Shown piece by piece: positions 59,178 through 64,000 of a DNA stretch of 64,000 bases; position 1 is the stretch's first letter, and each line of letters begins with the position of its first letter. The stretch comes from Paraburkholderia acidicola (GTDB lineage: Bacteria; Pseudomonadota; Gammaproteobacteria; Burkholderiales; Burkholderiaceae). Below the pieces are notes generated by a model. That model did not search any database, was not told where the DNA came from, and worked only from the letters and a program-made list of their open reading frames with translations. The DNA lies in the NCBI RefSeq assembly GCF_002362315.1, contig NZ_MTZV01000002.1:372001-436000 (forward strand), written 5' to 3'. Both the position numbers and the translations under genes were made by a program.

Positions 59178-60278
59178 TTACGGTGCACTTGCCGCGATCT
59201 TCGGTGTGTCGACCGTCACGTCGCCGCATTGCGCGCGATAGCGCAACGCATGATCAATCAGCACCAGTGCGAGCATCGCTTCGGCAATCGGCGTTGCACG
59301 AATACCGACACACGGATCGTGGCGCCCGAACGTTTCGACGACCACCGGTTGCCCGCTGCGATCGATTGAACGACGCGGCGTACGGATGCTCGAAGTCGGC
59401 TTGATCGCAATCGACACCGTGATGTCCTGCCCCGTCGAAATACCGCCGAGCACCCCGCCCGCGTGATTACCGACGAACCCCTCCGGCGTCAGCTCATCGC
59501 CATGCACCGAGCCGCGCTGCGCAATGCTCGCGAAACCGGCGCCGATCTCGACACCCTTCACCGCATTGATACCCATCATCGCGTGCGCGATGTCCGCGTC
59601 GAGACGGTCGAACAACGGCTCGCCGAAACCGACTGGAATACCCGACGCAACGACGTTGATGCGCGCACCGATCGAATCGCCGTCGTGGCGCAACGCATCC
59701 ATATACGCCTCAAGCTGCGGCACAATGTCCTGATTCGGCGCGAAGAACGGGTTCTCGCGCACGTGCGCCCAATCGATAAACGGCACGTCGATCTCGCCGA
59801 GCGCCGCCATGTACGCACGAATTTCGGCGCCGAAATGCTCGCGCAGCCACTTCTTCGCGACCGCACCGGCGGCCACCGTCGGCGCGGTCAGACGTGCCGA
59901 CGACCGGCCGCCGCCGCGATAATCGCGAATGCCGTATTTCTGCCAGTAGGTGTAGTCGGCGTGGCCGGGACGGAAGGTATCGGCGATGTTGCCGTAGTCC
60001 TTGCTGCGCTGGTCGGTGTTGCGGATCAGTAGCGCGATCGGCGCACCGGTCGTGCGGCCTTCGAAGATGCCAGACAGGATCTCGACCTTGTCCTCTTCCT
60101 GACGCTGCGTCACGTGGCGCGAGGTGCCGGGCTTGCGGCGATCGAGTTCGAACTGGATGTCGTCTTCGGCGAGCGTCATGCCCGGCGGGCAACCGTCGAT
60201 CACGCAACCGATAGCCGGTCCATGCGACTCGCCGAACGTCGTGACGGTGAAAAGCGTACCGAGAGTATTGCCGGACAT
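59178..60278 (-). CDS. aroC: chorismate synthase
   Basis: A 366-residue AroC, the last step of the shikimate pathway, making chorismate from EPSP with reduced FMN. The three signature blocks are visible: [18 protein letters not shown] near residue 15, [24 protein letters not shown] near 105-127 (quoted in parts), and RTPRRSIDR near 305. Length and end are normal. It converges with ETF-QO. Confidence 0.97.
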   Translation of the reverse strand: MSGNTLGTLFTVTTFGESHGPAIGCVIDGCPPGMTLAEDDIQFELDRRKPGTSRHVTQRQEEDKVEILSGIFEGRTTGAPIALLIRNTDQRSKDYGNIADTFRPGHADYTYWQKYGIRDYRGGGRSSARLTAPTVAAGAVAKKWLREHFGAEIRAYMAALGEIDVPFIDWAHVRENPFFAPNQDIVPQLEAYMDALRHDGDSIGARINVVASGIPVGFGEPLFDRLDADIAHAMMGINAVKGVEIGAGFASIAQRGSVHGDELTPEGFVGNHAGGVLGGISTGQDITVSIAIKPTSSIRTPRRSIDRSGQPVVVETFGRHDPCVGIRATPIAEAMLALVLIDHALRYRAQCGDVTVDTPKIAASAP

Positions 60279-60394
60279 GAGCGGAGTCCAAAGAAATGCG
60301 GGAGACCGTTATTATGCCAGCCCGCTCCTGGCTACGCGGGACGGACCGTAAGCCTGCGACGGGCCGCCGCTTTGCCTGCCGCGGCCCCGACGCG

Positions 60395-62332
60395 TCACTT
60401 ACGCGCGCCGCGCAACTCGCTAACGATCTGCTGCAGCCGTTCCGGCGTCGCTTCCTCAGCACTGAGCGGCTCGCCCACCGCCAGCGTCAGGCGACTCATC
60501 ACGCCTTTGTTCAGCGGCCGCGGCACGCGCGCTTCGGCGGCACGCGAGAAGTAGCTGCCCCACAGCCCGCGTAGCGCCATCGGCACAACCGGCGCCGGCG
60601 TGCGGCGAATGATCTCGGTCACACCGTGACGGAACGGGTTCATATCGCCGGTTTTGGTCAGCTTGCCCTCGGGGAAAATGCACACAAGATCGCCCTCGGC
60701 CAGCGCCGCGGCGCAGCTATCGTAAGCGCGCGCCAGCATGTCGGCATCTTCGTGCGCCGGCGCGATCGGAATCGCCTTGCCGTGCCGGAACACCCAGCCC
60801 GCGAACGGCGTGCGGAAGATCCGGTGATCCATCACGAAGCGGATCGGCCGCGGGCTCTCGGCCATGATGACGATCGCATCGACGTAGCTGACGTGATTGC
60901 ACACCAGCACCGCCGCTCCTTCCTCCGGGATGCGTTCGGCATGCACGAGGCGAATCCGGTAGAACGTGTGCACGAGCATCCACGCGATAAAGCGCAGCAG
61001 AAACTCCGGCACCAGCGAATAGATGTACGCCGCGACCACGATGTTGAGCAGCGCGGTGGTCAGAAAGATACCCGGAATGCCCACGCCGAGCGCCGTCAAA
61101 CCAACGGCCATCAACGCGGACACGATCATGAACAGCGAATTGAGAATATTGTTCGCCGCAATGATGCGCGCGCGGTGAGTCGGCTGGCTGCGGCTCTGGA
61201 TCAGCGCGTACAACGGCACGCTGTAAAAGCCGCCGAACATCGCCAGCAGCAGCAGATCGATCAGCACGCGCCAGTGCGCCGGCACCGCGAGAAACTCGCC
61301 GACCGACAGCAGATGCGGCGCGACCGGCAATGCATGACTCGCGAAAAACAGATCGATACCGAACACACTCATGCCGATCGAGCCGAGCGGTACGAGGCCG
61401 ATTTCGATGCGCCGCTTCGATAGCCGTTCGCACATCAGCGACCCGCTACCGATGCCGATCGAGAACGTCGCGAGCAACACGGTGACGACATCTGGGTTCG
61501 CGGACAGCACTTCCTTCGCGAAACGGAAGAACGACGACAGGAACGTCGCGCCGAAGAACCACAGCCACGAAATACCGAGCAGGCTCAGGAACACGGTGCG
61601 GTCCTCGCGCGCCAGCTTCAGGTTGCGCCACGTTTCGCTGACCGGATTCCAGTTGATCCGCAGATCGGGTTGCAGCGCCGGCGTGGTCGGCACCAGCACC
61701 GACACCGCGCGTCCCGCCAGCGCGATCACCACGCACATGCCCGCAAGCACCACCGCGCCATGCTCGACGAAACCAGCTGCGGCCCCACCCGCAATCGTGC
61801 CGATCAGGATCGCAACGAAGGTACCCATTTCGATGAGCCCGTTGCCGCCGACCAGTTCCGACTTCGACAGATGCTGCGGCAGGTACGCATACTTGACGGG
61901 GCCGAAGAGCGTCGAATGCACGCCCATCAGGAACGTGCCGAGATACAGCAACGACGCGTTGTGAAACCAGAACCCCGCCCCGCCGATCAACATCACGCCG
62001 ATCTCGAAGGTCTTCACGAAGCGCGTGAGCGTCGCCTTGTCGTACTTGTCGGCGATCTGGCCCGAGGTGGCGGACAGCAGCACGAACGGCAGGATGAAGA
62101 TCGCGGAAATCAGGAACGCCGCGGTTTTCGCGTCGACACCGGGAAAGCGCGCGGTCTGATACGTAACAAGCGACGTAAAGCCGATCTTGAACACGTTGTC
62201 GTTCATCGCGCCGAGGAACTGCGTCCAGAAGAACGGCGAGAAACGGCGCTCGCCCAGCAGGCTGAACTGGGATTCGTGTGCGTGTGTGTTCTGGGCGGCA
62301 GGAGTGTCGGCAGGTAGCGGGCGGTCGCTCAT
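60395..62332 (-). CDS. LplT-like lysophospholipid transporter fused to PlsC acyltransferase
   Basis: A 645-residue two-domain membrane protein. Residues about 20-420 are an MFS transporter with about 12 helices like LplT (GAMNDNVFKIGFTSLVTY and so on). Residues about 440-645 are a PlsC-type acyltransferase with catalytic NHVSYVD (H-x4-D) and the second motif FPEGKLT. LplT flips lysophosphatidylethanolamine and the acyltransferase re-acylates it. Unlike the Aas-type fusions, no acyl-ACP synthetase domain follows, so the acyl donor must be activated by another protein. Start at 62332 (MSDRPLP) lies before the first helix; the frame is open further upstream to 62443. Confidence 0.9.
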   Translation of the reverse strand: MSDRPLPADTPAAQNTHAHESQFSLLGERRFSPFFWTQFLGAMNDNVFKIGFTSLVTYQTARFPGVDAKTAAFLISAIFILPFVLLSATSGQIADKYDKATLTRFVKTFEIGVMLIGGAGFWFHNASLLYLGTFLMGVHSTLFGPVKYAYLPQHLSKSELVGGNGLIEMGTFVAILIGTIAGGAAAGFVEHGAVVLAGMCVVIALAGRAVSVLVPTTPALQPDLRINWNPVSETWRNLKLAREDRTVFLSLLGISWLWFFGATFLSSFFRFAKEVLSANPDVVTVLLATFSIGIGSGSLMCERLSKRRIEIGLVPLGSIGMSVFGIDLFFASHALPVAPHLLSVGEFLAVPAHWRVLIDLLLLAMFGGFYSVPLYALIQSRSQPTHRARIIAANNILNSLFMIVSALMAVGLTALGVGIPGIFLTTALLNIVVAAYIYSLVPEFLLRFIAWMLVHTFYRIRLVHAERIPEEGAAVLVCNHVSYVDAIVIMAESPRPIRFVMDHRIFRTPFAGWVFRHGKAIPIAPAHEDADMLARAYDSCAAALAEGDLVCIFPEGKLTKTGDMNPFRHGVTEIIRRTPAPVVPMALRGLWGSYFSRAAEARVPRPLNKGVMSRLTLAVGEPLSAEEATPERLQQIVSELRGARK

Positions 62333-62441
62333 GGGAGTCGGATAAACGGCAAGGGGCGCACGGATATGGACACGTGCGGGGATAGAGGCGGCGGGCACAC
62401 GCGGAGGAACCGGTTCATGCCGCTCCCCCGAGCACGCGAAC

Positions 62442-62468
62442 AAAAAGAGCGCCCGCTTTCGCGTGCGC
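62442..62468 (-). terminator. hairpin with T-run after the CBS-domain gene
   Basis: An 8-bp stem with one mismatch (62449-62456 with 62461-62468, TTTC loop) is followed on the minus strand by five Ts. It lies between the CBS gene and the LplT-PlsC gene. Confidence 0.55.
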
Positions 62469-62547
62469 CCTGGTATGGCTCAACCGCATGGCGACGGCAC
62501 AGCCTGCATGCCACCGATACATCCGCCGCGGCATCGCGACGCGCTGG

Positions 62548-63006
62548 CTAGCGCGCCTGCTGCGGTTCCTGCTCTTCCGGCCAGTCGCGGATATAGGCCT
62601 TGAGCATGCGGTTCTCGAAACCCTGCTCTTCGACCACCGCCTTCGCAACGTCGTAGAACGAGATCACGCCCATCAACGCGCGGCTTTCGAGCACCGGCAG
62701 ATAGCGCACGTGATGCTCGAGCATCATGCGGCGCACTTCGTTGACGTCGGTTTCAGGTGTGCAGGTGATCGGATGATCGTCCATGACTTTGCGGATCGTC
62801 GATGTACCGACGCTGCCGCCATTGCGGCGCAAGGTGAGGATGATCTCGCGGAACGTCAGCATGCCCACCAGGTCGCCGTATTCCATCACCACCAGCGAGC
62901 CGATGTCGTGCTCCGCCATCGCAGTGACTGCGTCGTGCAACGATGTGTCGGGGGTAACCGTAAAAAGGGTGTTGCCCTTGACTTTGAGAATGTCGCTGAC
63001 CCGCAT
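62548..63006 (-). CDS. CBS-domain protein
   Basis: A 152-residue protein made of a pair of CBS domains (about residues 1-65 and 75-140) forming one Bateman module, with GSLVVMEYGDLVGMLTFREI and RYLPVLESRALMGVISFYDV as the two halves. Such stand-alone pairs bind adenine nucleotides and regulate partners. I chose the ATG at 63006 (MRVSDILK), with GGAGAC upstream; the frame is open to 63141. Target unknown. Confidence 0.92.
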   Translation of the reverse strand: MRVSDILKVKGNTLFTVTPDTSLHDAVTAMAEHDIGSLVVMEYGDLVGMLTFREIILTLRRNGGSVGTSTIRKVMDDHPITCTPETDVNEVRRMMLEHHVRYLPVLESRALMGVISFYDVAKAVVEEQGFENRMLKAYIRDWPEEQEPQQAR

Positions 63007-63238
63007 GATTTGTCTCCTGATGACGCCGGTATCGCCTGACTGACTTTCGATGCTAGCGGAAAGGCCCATAAAAGGAAAGCGCGCGGACAGCGCCTGGAAA
63101 GCCCGCCACGGCCCGACAGACGGGCGCCCGACGCACCCCAACGGTCGAAAAAAGGCGCTTCGGGGCGTCCGCCCGGGATGATAGGATGGCCGCCACCTTC
63201 ACCCTTTGCGCAGGCCGTGCGCGGCCGCGCCCGCCAGG

Positions 63239-64000
63239 ATGTCCGCCAACCGTTTCGATACGCTCGCGCTGCACGCCGGCGCCGCTCCCGACCCCACGAC
63301 CGGCGCGCGTGCCACGCCAATCTACCAGACCACGTCGTTTTCGTTCCGCGACACCGATCATGCCGCCTCGCTGTTCAACATGGAGCGCGCCGGGCACGTC
63401 TATTCGCGGATCTCGAACCCGACCGTCGCCGTGTTCGAAGAACGCGTCGCCGCGCTCGAAAACGGCGCGGGCGCGATCGGCACCGCAAGCGGCCAGGCCG
63501 CGCTGCATCTGGCGATCGCCACGCTGATGGGCGCCGGTTCGCATATCGTCGCGTCAAGCGCGCTGTATGGCGGTTCGCACAACCTGCTCAATTACACGCT
63601 GCGCCGCTTCGGCATCGAGACGACCTTCGTCAAACCAGGCGATCTCGCCGCCTGGCGTGCCGCGCTGCGACCGAACACGCGTCTGCTGTTCGGTGAAACA
63701 CTCGGCAATCCGGGGCTCGATGTGCTCGACATCGCGGCCGTCGCGCAGATTGCGCACGACCACCGCGTGCCGCTGCTGGTCGACTCGACCTTCACGACCC
63801 CGTACCTGCTGCAGCCGTTCGCGCACGGCGCGGATTTCATCTATCACTCGGCGACCAAGTTCCTCGGTGGGCATGGGACAACGATCGGTGGAGTGCTGGT
63901 TGACGGCGGTACGTTCGATTTCGACGCGTCCGGCCGCTTCCCCGAATTCACTGAACCGTACGACGGCTTTCACGGCATGGTGTTCGCCGAGGAAAGCACC
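63239..64000 (+). CDS. O-acetylhomoserine (thiol)-lyase-type enzyme, 3' end beyond window
   Basis: The first 254 residues of a Cys/Met-metabolism PLP enzyme, cut at the window end. RFDTLALHAGAAPDPTTGAR at the start is the mark of O-acetylhomoserine aminocarboxypropyltransferase (MetY) and related enzymes; YSRISNPTVAVFEERVAALE and the PLP lysine in YHSATKFLGGHG (about residues 207-218) follow. It probably forms homocysteine from O-acetylhomoserine and sulfide. The ATG at 63239 follows CCAGG; no strong ribosome-binding site is seen. The rest of the gene lies to the right. Confidence 0.9.
   Translation, partial: MSANRFDTLALHAGAAPDPTTGARATPIYQTTSFSFRDTDHAASLFNMERAGHVYSRISNPTVAVFEERVAALENGAGAIGTASGQAALHLAIATLMGAGSHIVASSALYGGSHNLLNYTLRRFGIETTFVKPGDLAAWRAALRPNTRLLFGETLGNPGLDVLDIAAVAQIAHDHRVPLLVDSTFTTPYLLQPFAHGADFIYHSATKFLGGHGTTIGGVLVDGGTFDFDASGRFPEFTEPYDGFHGMVFAEEST

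Overview
The window is high-GC, gene-dense Gram-negative chromosome. The gene order thrS-infC-rpmI-rplT-pheS-pheT-ihfA-merR-tRNA-Pro, a 16-stranded type porin, ETF-quinone oxidoreductase, a separate RelA and an abundance of LysR, MarR, HxlR and SDR genes point to a Burkholderiaceae beta-proteobacterium, most like Paraburkholderia. This is an inference from protein style and synteny; no database was searched. No phage, insertion sequence or CRISPR array was seen.

Layout. 1-3.9 kb: a DUF4180 gene, LysR and HxlR regulators and two short-chain dehydrogenases. 4-10 kb: a double-length UvrA with four ABC modules, behind a perfect LexA (SOS) box. 10-17.8 kb, all on the minus strand: a MarR regulator, a 20-bp perfect palindrome, an NMT1/SsuA-type ABC importer, a NadC-type phosphoribosyltransferase, a fused PhnN-kinase/NMP-phosphorylase protein and an FRG-domain protein. 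The fusion joins the enzyme expected to make ribose-1,5-bisphosphate to the kinase that turns it into PRPP, next to a PRPP consumer.

17.9-38.6 kb, again all on the minus strand: TonB, ExbB, two ExbD, a periplasmic TPR protein, an XRE-cupin regulator, two tandem paralogous TonB-dependent receptors, then a tightly coupled operon of YejA-YejB-YejE-YejF peptide importer, a TldD/TldE-type metalloprotease pair and two GNAT acetyltransferases. Read as a whole this looks like a complete outer-membrane-to-cytoplasm route for a peptide-like substrate, with cytoplasmic proteolysis and N-acetylation. It is the best candidate here for an undescribed system.

39-53.5 kb: an OmpC-like porin, then core information genes: tRNA-Pro, MerR-type regulator, IHF alpha, PheT, PheS, L20, L35, IF-3 (with an ATC start codon), ThrRS, tRNA-Val and RelA, followed by a RidA protein and an alpha/beta hydrolase. 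53.8-64 kb: acyl/ketone metabolism (succinyl-CoA:3-ketoacid CoA-transferase subunits with a divergent PAS-LuxR regulator, a hotdog thioesterase, an SDR, ETF-QO), chorismate synthase, an LplT-like transporter fused to an acyltransferase, a CBS-domain protein and the 5' part of an O-acetylhomoserine sulfhydrylase-type gene cut by the window end.
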